DNA from: Treponema_I sp045597345
GTDB lineage: Bacteria; Spirochaetota; Spirochaetia; Treponematales; Treponemataceae
Length of the DNA: 45,265 nucleotides
Direction: 5' to 3'
Assembly: GCA_045597345.1 (NCBI GenBank)
Contig: JAZLJW010000167.1
Span: forward strand, 1-45,265
The position numbers and the translations under genes were made by a program. Below are positions 34,039 to 42,482 of the stretch, piece after piece. Each line of letters begins with the position of its first letter. The stretch's first letter is position 1. Under the pieces are notes generated by a model. The model was given only the letters and a program-made list of their open reading frames with translations. It searched no databases and was not told the origin of the DNA.

Positions 34039-35397
34039 TTAGCGGTCACCGGTAAAAACATCTGCATTGCCGGAAGTTTCATCGGCATTCAGAGAAACAC
34101 CTTCACCTTCAAAGGCAAAGTAAAGAACTAAAGAATCGTTACCACGCTGCTGTACCACGTTATCTTTCAGGACAGCCTTATTAGCACTTTCAAGACGGAT
34201 ACCATCCTCCTCAATTTTGTAGAGGAACAGGTAACTGGTTTCTGTTGCATCAAAAGTGAAGGTAATGGCACCATCATAGGTTGAACCAAGACTTGAAGCC
34301 AGAAAATAATCAAAAGAAACAGTTCCGGATGAACCGCTGCCGCGTGCAATAAGGGATGGAACCAGACGATTGTAATTATCCCAGGTAAAGCCATTGTTTT
34401 CGGTAAAGGTAATGGTACCGTAGTTGGAACTTTTACAATAGGCACCAAAGGTACGCAGAACGGTAAACAGCTGCTCACGACGCTCAACCTCATTCTGAAT
34501 CACTTCTTCAATTGGTGTTGCAAGGGTAACAAGGTTAAAGCTGGTAGGCATACCTTTTTCGTCACTGTACTGTACAACAATGAAATTCTCGTTCCGCACC
34601 GTAACACTCAGGGGAGTATCAGCAAATTTGTACACATTGCCGCTACTCTTTTTATAGCTGGTGTACTCGGCATCAACAACAATATCGTTCTGGTCAAAGT
34701 GAATGGTTTTGGTTTCTGTATCAAGAGTGAATGCAGGCCGCGAAGTCATGCGGTTCAAATCAACGGTTTTCCGTTTAATCATGGTAGCGTAACTTTCCGG
34801 ATACCAGATATTGTTGCTTAATGCAGTAAACAGCGAATCTTCCTCTACTACGGTTTCAACAACGGTAGTTTCCTGTTCAGTTTCATTGAACAGGCGCAGA
34901 TTGTATGAAAAACACCAGCCTGAAGTACCATCAGAAGCCAGAACCCTAAGCCATTCGCCCTGCATGGCATTATTGCCGGACATAACTGCCTGTCCGGTGG
35001 TTTTATACAGAACTTTAATCACTTCATCTTTGCGAAGACGGTAGATCTGTTTACTGGTATTAACTGCATCTTCGCGCATGGGAAGTCCGTCCAGGAAAAC
35101 GCGGGCATAGGTATGCTGGTAGTCCATATACCGGGCTGCACGTTTTTCTGCCTTACCCTTTTTCTGCGGTTCGGTAATCTGCCACAGAGGTACTTCGATT
35201 TTTTCTTTTGTATCGGGAACACCAATAATGTATGTTTTGCTGATGTTTGATTTTACATAAACAGGGACAATCGTTGCATCGCTCAGATTGTATTCAGGAA
35301 GACTCCAAAGGAGAACGCCATAGCCGATAACGCTGTCACAGGAAACAAGACAGAACAGCATGACAATGGCCAATAAGATAACTCCAAAACGTTTCAT
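34039..35397 (-). CDS. SH3-domain lipoprotein
   Basis: A 452-residue lipoprotein with lipobox LVSC (Cys20). A central segment (about 100-170; DGLPMREDAVNTSKQIYRLR then VLASDGTSGWCFSYNLRL) is a bacterial SH3-like repeat, usually linked to cell-wall binding. The C-terminal half (200-452) is beta-rich and not recognised; it ends with an Asp/Glu-rich tail. Start has AAGGT upstream. First gene of the operon with ABC-F (18-base gap). Surface or periplasmic location is inferred from the lipobox. Confidence 0.78.
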   Translation of the reverse strand: MKRFGVILLAIVMLFCLVSCDSVIGYGVLLWSLPEYNLSDATIVPVYVKSNISKTYIIGVPDTKEKIEVPLWQITEPQKKGKAEKRAARYMDYQHTYARVFLDGLPMREDAVNTSKQIYRLRKDEVIKVLYKTTGQAVMSGNNAMQGEWLRVLASDGTSGWCFSYNLRLFNETEQETTVVETVVEEDSLFTALSNNIWYPESYATMIKRKTVDLNRMTSRPAFTLDTETKTIHFDQNDIVVDAEYTSYKKSSGNVYKFADTPLSVTVRNENFIVVQYSDEKGMPTSFNLVTLATPIEEVIQNEVERREQLFTVLRTFGAYCKSSNYGTITFTENNGFTWDNYNRLVPSLIARGSGSSGTVSFDYFLASSLGSTYDGAITFTFDATETSYLFLYKIEEDGIRLESANKAVLKDNVVQQRGNDSLVLYFAFEGEGVSLNADETSGNADVFTGDR

Positions 35398-35406
35398 GAG
35401 TGTACC

Positions 35407-35436
35407 TTACCATACATCTGCAGTTTATACTATAAT
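35407..35436 (+). promoter_or_regulatory. Promoter of pepF
   Basis: TTACCA (35407-35412), an 18-base spacer and a perfect TATAAT (35431-35436). It lies 10 bases beyond the divergent SH3 lipoprotein start, and the minus strand reads TATAGT/TATAAA in the same place, so the divergent promoters probably overlap. Confidence 0.65.
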
Positions 35437-35467
35437 GGAAAAACCGTGTCGTCAGGAGGATAATGAT

Positions 35468-37267
35468 ATGGCAGAACAAAAAATCAGAACAAGAAGTGAA
35501 GTACCTGAAGAAGATAAGTGGAATCTGAAATCTCTGTATGCTTCAGAAAAAGACTGGGAAGCTGATATGGAACTGATTCCTCAGCTTGCAGCAGAACTTG
35601 AATCATATAAGGGAAGACTGGGAGAAAGTGCAGAAACCCTGCTCGCCGCTCTGGATGTTAACACCCGCCTTGATATGGTTATTGAAACTGCATACAACTA
35701 TGCATTCCTGCATGTAGCAGGAGACGCTGAAGATGCTCATAACCAGGAAATGTCAGGACGTGCCATGATGGCATATTCTGCCGCAGCTGCCAAGACCAGC
35801 TTCTTTATTCCTGAAATTCAGACCATCGATGAAGCAAAAATGAATGAATGGATGGCCCGTTCAGATTTTGCAGTATACCGGATTATGCTTGCCAAGAACC
35901 TGCGCCTTAAAAAATACATTCTCAGCGACAAAGAAGAACGCATTCTTGCTCTTGAAGCAGAATCCGCCCAGACTCCGGACAGTGCATTCGGTATGCTGAC
36001 CAATGTCGATCTGGAATTCGGCAAGGTAAAAACTGCCGATGGCATGATGCCGCTTTCTCAGTCAACCTGGTCAATCTTCATGAATGATGATGACCGCAAC
36101 GTTCGTAAAGCTGCATATAAAAAGTTCTACAAAACCTTTGACCAGCATAAAAACACTCTTGCTGCCCTGTACACCGGAAGTGTTCAGCACGATGTATTTG
36201 AAGCCCGTGTACGCGGCTATGAATCTGCCCGTCAGATGCGCCTGTATCCGGATGATGTTCCTGAAAGCGTGTATGACAATCTGGTTGCAACCATCCACAA
36301 GAACCTGCCGACCCTGCACCGGTACTACGAAATCCGCCGCAAACTGCTGGGCCTTGATGAACTTCGCCACTACGACGTATACGTTCCGCTGGTAAAAGGC
36401 GTTAAGAAAGATACTCCATACATAGAAGCTGTTGAAATCATCCGCAATGCGCTTGCTCCACTGGGGAAAGAATACACCGATACCCTGTGTCACGGTCTTT
36501 TGAACGGTTGGGTAGACAAGTACGAAAACAAAGGTAAGGAAAGCGGCGCTTTCTCTGCCGGCGGTTACATCGGGGATCCGGTCATCAAGATGAACTACAA
36601 AGAAAGCGTAATGCGCGACGTATATACCCTGGCCCATGAAGGCGGACACTCAATGCACTCATGGTACTCAGTACACTCAAATCCATTCCCGCACTACAAC
36701 TACACCATCTTTGAAGCAGAAGTAGCATCAACATTCAACGAACAGCTGGTTTTCCAGTATCTGCTGAAAAATGCTGAATCAGAAGATATGCGCCGGTATC
36801 TGATTGCCAACCGTGCAGATGATATCCTTGCAACCCTGTTCCGCCAGACCATGTTTGCTGAATATGAGCACAAAGCACATGCGCTGGTTGAAAGCGGTAC
36901 ACCACTTTCTGCAGATGTTCTCCGTGGCGAATACCGCAAGCTGCTGAAAGAGTATTTTGGGCCTGCCATGAAGTTCGAAAAGACCAGTGATCTTGAAGGC
37001 TTGCGTATTCCTCACTTCTACGGTGCATACTACGTATATAAATATGCAACCGGGATTTCAGCATCTCTCGCTCTGGCAAAACGTGTCACGGTCGGTGGCG
37101 ATAAGGAACGCGATGACTACTTCAAGTTCCTGAGAAGCGGTGGTTCACGGTATCCTATTGAATCACTGAAAGTTGGTGGCGTAGATATGTCTACTGCAGA
37201 ACCGGTTCAGGCAGCCTGCGATACCTTCAAAGCGCTGGTTGACGAAATGGAGACCTGGGTTAAGTAA
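35468..37267 (+). CDS. pepF: Oligoendopeptidase F (M3B metallopeptidase)
   Basis: A 599-residue protein. AGGAGG sits upstream of ATG 35468; the earlier in-frame start at 35360 lies in the divergent gene. Zinc motif HEGGH at 390-394 followed by a downstream Glu in FEAEVASTFNEQ, as in the M3 family. It cleaves short peptides in the cytoplasm. Helical N-terminal region (about 20-200) matches the PepF_N domain (SEVPEEDKWNLKSLYASEKD at the start). The perfect TATAAT suggests strong, constitutive expression. Confidence 0.95.
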   Translation: MAEQKIRTRSEVPEEDKWNLKSLYASEKDWEADMELIPQLAAELESYKGRLGESAETLLAALDVNTRLDMVIETAYNYAFLHVAGDAEDAHNQEMSGRAMMAYSAAAAKTSFFIPEIQTIDEAKMNEWMARSDFAVYRIMLAKNLRLKKYILSDKEERILALEAESAQTPDSAFGMLTNVDLEFGKVKTADGMMPLSQSTWSIFMNDDDRNVRKAAYKKFYKTFDQHKNTLAALYTGSVQHDVFEARVRGYESARQMRLYPDDVPESVYDNLVATIHKNLPTLHRYYEIRRKLLGLDELRHYDVYVPLVKGVKKDTPYIEAVEIIRNALAPLGKEYTDTLCHGLLNGWVDKYENKGKESGAFSAGGYIGDPVIKMNYKESVMRDVYTLAHEGGHSMHSWYSVHSNPFPHYNYTIFEAEVASTFNEQLVFQYLLKNAESEDMRRYLIANRADDILATLFRQTMFAEYEHKAHALVESGTPLSADVLRGEYRKLLKEYFGPAMKFEKTSDLEGLRIPHFYGAYYVYKYATGISASLALAKRVTVGGDKERDDYFKFLRSGGSRYPIESLKVGGVDMSTAEPVQAACDTFKALVDEMETWVK

Positions 37268-37276
37268 TAATTCATA

Positions 37277-37345
37277 CTGATTTTCTGTTTTGCCGGCTTC
37301 GATTACACTTTTTGAAAAAAAAGAAATCAAAAGCCGACAAATCAG
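37277..37345. other. Imperfect 69-base hairpin after pepF
   Basis: CTGATTT/AAATCAG outer stem, GCCGGCTT against AAGCCGAC with one mismatch, GATT/AATC and a CTTTTT/AAAAAG core. No T-tract follows, so ordinary termination is uncertain. The right arm overlaps the -35 of the next gene. Confidence 0.45.
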
Positions 37346-37362
37346 AAAGTGCGGGTTATACT
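37334..37362 (+). promoter_or_regulatory. Candidate promoter of the adenosine-deaminase-family gene
   Basis: CCGACA (37334-37339), 17 bases, TATACT (37357-37362). Leader of about 30 bases with GAGGTG. Confidence 0.5.
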
Positions 37363-37399
37363 ATACCAATAGATGTATTCTTGAGGTGTTTTAGAAAAT

Positions 37400-38293
37400 A
37401 TGGGTCTTGCAGACGAATTCGTTGCACACAGAAAAATCGAAGCTCACAATCACATGAATTTAGGCATGTTGTACAATACGTACAAAGTGTGGGCTGGGTT
37501 TGAGATTCCAGATTTTCCGCGAAAACTGAATGGGTTGCCTGAAATGCATGAGATTATCGGGAAATATACTCGTCCCCGTGCAAAAACTGCCGATGATGCC
37601 CGCGACCTGTTTACCATGACCTTACGGGATGCTGTTGCAGACGGTATTACGGTTCTTGAAGGCAGTGTTGACCTTCAGTTTGTAGGCCATTGTGGCGGTG
37701 TGGAGCAGTTTGTCGCCATGATTACTGAAATCCGTACACAGTTTGCTGATTCCATTGATTTCCGCCCTGAACTGGGTATGGGAAAAACGTTCCCCCAGGA
37801 AAAAATTCAGGAATGGGTTCCGGCCTGTCTTGAAACCGGTGTCTTCACCGGTCTTGATTTATATGGTCCTGAAGTATTTGAAGGACTTGAACCGTTCAAA
37901 GGCATGTATGAGTTGGCCGGCAGATTGGGCATCAAGCGTAAGGCTCATGTGGGCGAATTCTCTGATGCCAGATCAGTTGCCCAATTTGTAGAATATTTTG
38001 AACTGGATGAAGTGCAGCACGGCATAGGGGCCGTCAGCGATACAGGCGTTCTGAAACTGCTGGCTGACAACCACATCCGCTGCAATGTTACCCCAACCAG
38101 CAATGTCATGCTTGGTGCAGTTTCTTCTCTTAAGGAGCATCCGATTCGCCGCATGGTTGATGCAGGCGTTCCGGTAACCATTGGAACAGATGACCTTCTG
38201 TTCTTCAACCGCACCGTCAGCCAGCAGTGTGCTGATCTGGTAGAATGCGGTCTTTTCACCAAAGAAGAACTGTTCTCAATCCTCGACCAATAG
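37400..38293 (+). CDS. Adenosine-deaminase-family metal-dependent deaminase
   Basis: A 297-residue protein with the ADA motifs in order: zinc pair EAHNHMNLG near the N-terminus (His-x-His), KAHVGEF (His and catalytic Glu), VQHGIGA (the HG motif) and VTIGTDDLLF (Asp pair). It is shorter than typical adenosine deaminases (about 330-360 residues), chiefly between the first two motifs. Expected to deaminate adenosine, adenine or a modified purine in the cytoplasm; substrate not assigned. The presence of guaA further along suggests a purine-salvage link, without operon support. Confidence 0.83.
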   Translation: MGLADEFVAHRKIEAHNHMNLGMLYNTYKVWAGFEIPDFPRKLNGLPEMHEIIGKYTRPRAKTADDARDLFTMTLRDAVADGITVLEGSVDLQFVGHCGGVEQFVAMITEIRTQFADSIDFRPELGMGKTFPQEKIQEWVPACLETGVFTGLDLYGPEVFEGLEPFKGMYELAGRLGIKRKAHVGEFSDARSVAQFVEYFELDEVQHGIGAVSDTGVLKLLADNHIRCNVTPTSNVMLGAVSSLKEHPIRRMVDAGVPVTIGTDDLLFFNRTVSQQCADLVECGLFTKEELFSILDQ

Positions 38294-38388
38294 TAAACTC
38301 TGAGAAATTCGTTATACTGAATCTATTTCTCTTTATGTGGCGAATTCATTGATTTGATGGTATATTTGTCTCGTAAGGAGGTGTTGTT

Positions 38389-38589
38389 ATGCCCTATGAC
38401 ATATTAGAAAAGAAAATAAAATCACTACCTCCAGTTTATTTCAAAGAACTGCTGGATTATCTTGAATTTCTTTTAGATAAATCAGAAAAGGAAAATTCTT
38501 CAGTTCTATCTGAAGAAGAATCATTAAGGAAAATAAGTGAGACAGGCATTTCCACTGCATGGGAGTATTTGAAAGATGACACGTGGTGA
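38389..38589 (+). CDS. Antitoxin, DUF2281-like
   Basis: A 66-residue, acidic protein with AAGGAGG before the ATG. The N-terminus (ILEKKIKSLPPVYFKELLDY then LEFLLDK) follows the DUF2281 pattern. The tail (TGISTAWEYLKDDTW) is probably the toxin-wrapping segment. It overlaps the MazF-type gene by 14 bases. No DNA-binding fold is obvious, so autoregulation is not certain. Confidence 0.78.
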   Translation: MPYDILEKKIKSLPPVYFKELLDYLEFLLDKSEKENSSVLSEEESLRKISETGISTAWEYLKDDTW

Positions 38590-38911
38590 TATCTACCTTA
38601 TGGATTTTGGCATTCCATTTGGCAGTGAACCGGGGTATCAGCGCCCTGTTATAATTGCACAATCAAACAAAGATAACTTAAACAAATTGAACACAACAAT
38701 TGTTATCCCACTCACTTCGAATACGGTTCATGCAGAAACCTCTGGAAATGTGTTTATCCGTAGTGCTGATTCTGGTTTGACGAAAGACTCTGTGGCTTTG
38801 ATACATCAGATTGTTGTGGTTGATAAAGAACGTTTGATAAAGAAAATTTCTGCCATCAATAAAGACATCATGAAGTTAATTGAAGCCGCAGAAGACTATG
38901 TGTTGAAATAA
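38576..38911 (+). CDS. MazF/PemK-family endoribonuclease toxin
   Basis: A 111-residue protein with the MazF beta-barrel: GDIYLMDFG, GSEPGYQRPVIIAQSN (catalytic Arg region), TTIVIPLTSN (conserved Thr/Ser), and KDSVALIHQIVVVDKERL. It should cleave single-stranded mRNA at short motifs when free of antitoxin. ATG 38576 is inside the antitoxin gene, which gives lower toxin translation. Confidence 0.92.
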   Translation: MTRGDIYLMDFGIPFGSEPGYQRPVIIAQSNKDNLNKLNTTIVIPLTSNTVHAETSGNVFIRSADSGLTKDSVALIHQIVVVDKERLIKKISAINKDIMKLIEAAEDYVLK

Positions 38912-38936
38912 AAACGCCGTCACTACTGTCACCGGG

Positions 38937-40184
38937 CTACCGGAGAATCAGCGTTTCCAGAAAATCCACATACCGCCGGGTTGCTTCGTCCTTCAGGTCC
39001 TGACAGGAATCCAGCAGAATCATCCAGTGAATATCCTTGTCATAGCGGGCATACTGCTGTCTGATCCGGAAGTAATTCATGCCGCCCTGTTCCCCCGTAT
39101 ACTGGGCAGGAGCTTCGCTTTCCAGTATCCGTTCTGCATCATACGGCGATTCTACATAAGCAGCATACCCGCAGGATCCGCCCAGGTTCTTGTAGGTTTC
39201 AGGACTGCTCAAGTTATAACATTCATAGGACGCAGCAAGATCAAGATCTGCAGGCCGGCCGTTCTTATATGCGAAAAACTTATCTGATACCGTATCCAGC
39301 TGTCCCATGACCATGATATTGTAGGTAACCGTATCGGTCACTTTTGGATCATAGGATGAAAACTTAAAGCGGATAGTAACGGAGCCATCGGCTACCGGAT
39401 AGAACATCCATTCCCAATCGGTTCCCCAGCTTTCAGGAATCTGAAATACCAGCCCCAGAAGGGAACTGTAATAGGCAGTTCCATCTTTCCGTTCCTGAGT
39501 AGTCAGGTAGTCATTAACCCTGACTGTTTCGCCGGTATAGGGTTTGAGGTTCTGTACCGCCACGTTGTAAATGGATTTTTCATCCGGATGAGAGCCGGTC
39601 ATGGCATAGTAGGTTTCAAAATCATGAACGGCATTCTGCGTCATGCCGTAGGTATGTTCAAACATGGCCTTGTCCCAGAAGAAATCGGGATGCAGATATT
39701 CAGCAGGAATCTTCCGGGAAACCAGCTGGAAATTCTCCCATGCTTCAAAAGGTTTGATGGCATTGCTGTAGAAATCTGCCAGCAGCCAGCGGTACCGGTA
39801 ATCACGGTCTTCCAGGGTATCGATGGCCATAAAGTCATCTACGGTTTTCTGGAACATGGCAGGTTCATCAAGATTATAGAGATAGGATGAAACGATGGCT
39901 TTTAAGAGCAGCCAGTTCTGGTTATCAGGTTCGGCATTGGCTTCCAGATGCTGATAGGTTATCCGCATTTTCTGCCGCAGTTCTTCTTTTGAGTAGGGGC
40001 AATCCCAGTAGTCGTCGTACACCCAGTTTTCCAGGTAGTACAGATTCTGTACGATGAAATCCAGGTCTTTTTCGTAAGCCGGCAGTTTTTCAAGATACTG
40101 GAACTGTACCAGCCGGATACCGGACGCAAGCACGCTGGCTGCAGTCATCAGCAGAAACACAAACGACAGAAATACTTTTTTCAT
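38937..40184 (-). CDS. Secreted hypothetical protein
   Basis: A 415-residue protein. ATG 40184 has AAAGGA upstream; an earlier start at 40223 lacks one and would bury the signal peptide. Signal peptide: KK, then a hydrophobic run and cleavage near VLASG (about residue 20). The first 200 residues are helical and TPR-like, rich in Tyr, Trp and Asp (LENWVYDDYWDCPYSKEEL). The second half (about 230-415) is beta-rich and includes LLGLVFQIPESWGTDWEWMF. I do not recognise the family. It is convergent with the toxin gene, 25 bases apart. Envelope or periplasmic location is inferred from the signal peptide. Confidence 0.72.
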   Translation of the reverse strand: MKKVFLSFVFLLMTAASVLASGIRLVQFQYLEKLPAYEKDLDFIVQNLYYLENWVYDDYWDCPYSKEELRQKMRITYQHLEANAEPDNQNWLLLKAIVSSYLYNLDEPAMFQKTVDDFMAIDTLEDRDYRYRWLLADFYSNAIKPFEAWENFQLVSRKIPAEYLHPDFFWDKAMFEHTYGMTQNAVHDFETYYAMTGSHPDEKSIYNVAVQNLKPYTGETVRVNDYLTTQERKDGTAYYSSLLGLVFQIPESWGTDWEWMFYPVADGSVTIRFKFSSYDPKVTDTVTYNIMVMGQLDTVSDKFFAYKNGRPADLDLAASYECYNLSSPETYKNLGGSCGYAAYVESPYDAERILESEAPAQYTGEQGGMNYFRIRQQYARYDKDIHWMILLDSCQDLKDEATRRYVDFLETLILR

Positions 40185-40238
40185 AATCAGTCCTTTTTTG
40201 AAATACAAATGATGTTGTCCCAAAAGAATAGTTCATAG

Positions 40239-40313
40239 TGTCATCCCGAACTTGATTCGGAATCTCTACAGTGCATCATATAGTGTAGATGCTGAAACAA
40301 GTTCAGCATGACA
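40239..40313. repeat. Dispersed palindromic repeat, copy B
   Basis: Begins TGTCATCCCGAACTTGATTC and ends GATGCTGAAACAAGTTCAG then CATGACA. Same ends as the copy at 11310-11370, with a longer variable middle containing its own palindrome (CTACAGTGCATC/ATAGTGTAG). Confidence 0.85.
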
Positions 40314-40340
40314 GAATGTATGGGACGGCGGCAAAAAGCA

Positions 40341-40485
40341 GGGAGTTTTGCACAGAACCTGCCGCCACGGATGGCGGCGTAACCGGGAGTTTTGCGCCTA
40401 ATTTGCCGCCACGGATGGCGGCATAACCGCGAGTTTCGCGGCAGCAAAACTCGCTAAGATAAATCGGCACGGATGCCGATTTATC
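40341..40485. repeat. 44-bp tandem repeat and ACGGAT-loop hairpins
   Basis: Two near-identical 44-base units (40341-40384, 40385-40428) each carry GCCGCC-ACGGAT-GGCGGC. A diverged hairpin GCGAGTTT/AAACTCGC (40429-40454) follows. A third ACGGAT hairpin with a different stem, GATAAATCGGC/GCCGATTTATC (40458-40485), ends three bases from the guaA stop codon. The loop is conserved while the stem changes. Confidence 0.8.
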
Positions 40486-40488
40486 GTC

Positions 40489-42447
40489 CTATTCCCAACC
40501 AAAGGTTGCCGGTGGTTTATTGGTACAGTCCAGATAGAGGGCATCAACAAACGGCAGCGCTGCAATCTGTTTAACGATGGTATCCATCAGGTCTTTATCA
40601 AACCAGGCAAAGCGGGCAGTCATTACGTCTTCTGAAACTACCGGACGCAGAACAAAGCTGGCGCGGTCTGCTGCTGTTGCGTATGGCAGGTCGATAGTCA
40701 GGTGCTGGAAAATCTTGTTGTACCAGTCGTTCTTTTTCAGCTCGGTCAGGACAATGTTGTCAACTTCGCGCAGCTGGTCCAGGCGGTCTTTGGTACAGTA
40801 ACCTTCCTGCAGCTCAAGATCATCGTCAGCTACTCCAGGTTTCTGGTACAGCTTGATGATGGTACGGTTCAGGTATTTTGCACTGTTGGTAATGGTACTT
40901 GAAGTACGCTCAACTTTTTCGCGGATTTTCGGAACGTGACAGAAGCCTTCTGCATCCTGCTCAAACGAAAGCACGGCAGGGAAACGGTAGGTGCGGAAGT
41001 CACCCTGAACACCTACTGATTTTACCGGCAGAACATTGCGGGTCATACCGGCCAGGCAGTGTTCGCAGAATTCAGTAATTTCAATATTGTTCAGTTCTTC
41101 TTTTGCCAGTTTCAGTTCTTCTGCGTCTTTGTCTGACAGTTTTCCGTCAGAACAGAGTACGTTGATGGATAGCCCCGGGCCGGGGAACGGATGGCGCATT
41201 ACCAGTTCATCGCTTAATCCCAGTTTCTTACCGATGGCACGAACCTCGTCTTTGTACAGGTCTTTTAACGGTTCAATGATCATGCCCTGGGCAATCAGTT
41301 TCTGAATGCCGTCTACCCGGTTGTGGTGGGTTTTGATGGTATTGCTGTTTTTGGTTCCGCCTGATTCGATAATATCCGGATACAGGGTGCCTTGCGCTAA
41401 CATCCATAATGACTGCTGCGCAGTCATTGAGCAGTTCGTGCTGTCGCCCGAACTGCCGGCAATATCAGCTAACCCCTGCTTATTCATAACTTCATCGCGT
41501 ACCGTAATAAAGTGTTCGCCAACTGCCATGCGTTTTTTCTGCGGATCAATCAGGCCGCTGATGGCAGCAAGGAAGCTTTCTGAAGCATTTTCTACGATAA
41601 AGTTGTTGAAGCCTTTTTCTTTGTACGCAATTTCAACGTTTTTGCTTTCGTTTTTGCGCATAAAGCCGTTATCAATGTGGAGCCCAAGAACCCGGTCCTG
41701 ACCAAGGGCTTTGTTGAGCAGTGCAAAGGCAACGGTAGAGTCAACGCCACCGCTTAAGAACAGCAGCACGTTTTTGTCACCATCAGCCTTATGGGCATCT
41801 TTCTGGATATTTTCAATAATGGTAGCAAGAACCGTGTCCTGATCCCAGTTCTGCTCCATGCCGCAGTACTTAGCAAAGTTTTCAAAAATGCGGTCACCGC
41901 AGGGGGTATCCTTAACTTCGCAGTGACACTGCAGACTGAACCGCTTTTTAGCCAGGTTCTGGGTTGCAGCAAAAGGACAGTCTTTGGTAGAACCCACAAC
42001 TTCAAAGCCTTCACCAAGGGCAAGAACACCGTCCTGATGGCTCATCCAAACCTGCTGGGTTGGCTCAATGCCTTCAAAGAGCGGACAGGTAACATCCGGG
42101 TTCAGGTTCAGGGTAGCAAAACCAAATTCACCGACATCAGCTTTTCCTACTTTTCCGTTGTAGCCAAGCTGCACAATATAGTGACCATAACACAGACCAA
42201 GAACCGGAATATCCAGATCAAGGATGGCACTGTTGAATTCGGGAACCTTTTCGTCGTATACGCTGGCAGGACCGCCAGAGAATACGATACCGGCAGTGTT
42301 TTCAAACACTGAAACATCGGCTGAAGGCAGCGCGATTTCTGAGTAATAACCTAATAAACGGAATCTCTTTGCAATAAGGTGGGCGTACTGACTGCCAAAG
42401 TCCAGTACCACAATTTTTTTGCGGGGTAAAGAAGTTGATGTTTCCAT
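40489..42447 (-). CDS. guaA: GMP synthetase, long eukaryote-like form
   Basis: A 652-residue enzyme that makes GMP from XMP and glutamine. The class I amidotransferase domain has Cys86 (GLCYGH), His175 and Glu177 (QCHCEV, where the usual Pro is Cys). The ATP-PPase P-loop is SGGVDS (232-237). The core motifs AQGTLYPDIIES, IKTHHN and RHPFPGPGL are present. The usual bacterial enzyme is about 510-525 residues. The extra ~130 residues lie in two places: an insert with GSSGDSTNCSMTAQQ before AQGTLYP, and a long stretch after RHPFPGPGL in the dimerisation region, like the vertebrate enzyme. It ends in KPPATFGWE. Its own promoter lies just upstream. Confidence 0.93.
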   Translation of the reverse strand: METSTSLPRKKIVVLDFGSQYAHLIAKRFRLLGYYSEIALPSADVSVFENTAGIVFSGGPASVYDEKVPEFNSAILDLDIPVLGLCYGHYIVQLGYNGKVGKADVGEFGFATLNLNPDVTCPLFEGIEPTQQVWMSHQDGVLALGEGFEVVGSTKDCPFAATQNLAKKRFSLQCHCEVKDTPCGDRIFENFAKYCGMEQNWDQDTVLATIIENIQKDAHKADGDKNVLLFLSGGVDSTVAFALLNKALGQDRVLGLHIDNGFMRKNESKNVEIAYKEKGFNNFIVENASESFLAAISGLIDPQKKRMAVGEHFITVRDEVMNKQGLADIAGSSGDSTNCSMTAQQSLWMLAQGTLYPDIIESGGTKNSNTIKTHHNRVDGIQKLIAQGMIIEPLKDLYKDEVRAIGKKLGLSDELVMRHPFPGPGLSINVLCSDGKLSDKDAEELKLAKEELNNIEITEFCEHCLAGMTRNVLPVKSVGVQGDFRTYRFPAVLSFEQDAEGFCHVPKIREKVERTSSTITNSAKYLNRTIIKLYQKPGVADDDLELQEGYCTKDRLDQLREVDNIVLTELKKNDWYNKIFQHLTIDLPYATAADRASFVLRPVVSEDVMTARFAWFDKDLMDTIVKQIAALPFVDALYLDCTNKPPATFGWE

Positions 42448-42452
42448 GCGCC

Positions 42453-42482
42453 ACTATATCACGTACGCAATGGCGGGTGCAA
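42453..42482 (-). promoter_or_regulatory. guaA promoter, nearly leaderless
   Basis: On the minus strand, TTGCAC (42482-42477), 18 bases, TATAGT (42458-42453). The -10 ends five bases before the ATG at 42447, so transcription would start at or within the start codon. No Shine-Dalgarno sequence is present. Confidence 0.5.

Noticed and set aside
35360..35467. Longer N-terminus for pepF
   Set aside because: It would include the TATAAT promoter and part of the divergent gene; AGGAGG marks ATG 35468.
40241..40447. 68-codon minus-strand ORF
   Set aside because: It is a translation of the dispersed repeat and the 44-bp tandem units; it lacks a ribosome site. Such repeat-derived ORFs are commonly mis-annotated.
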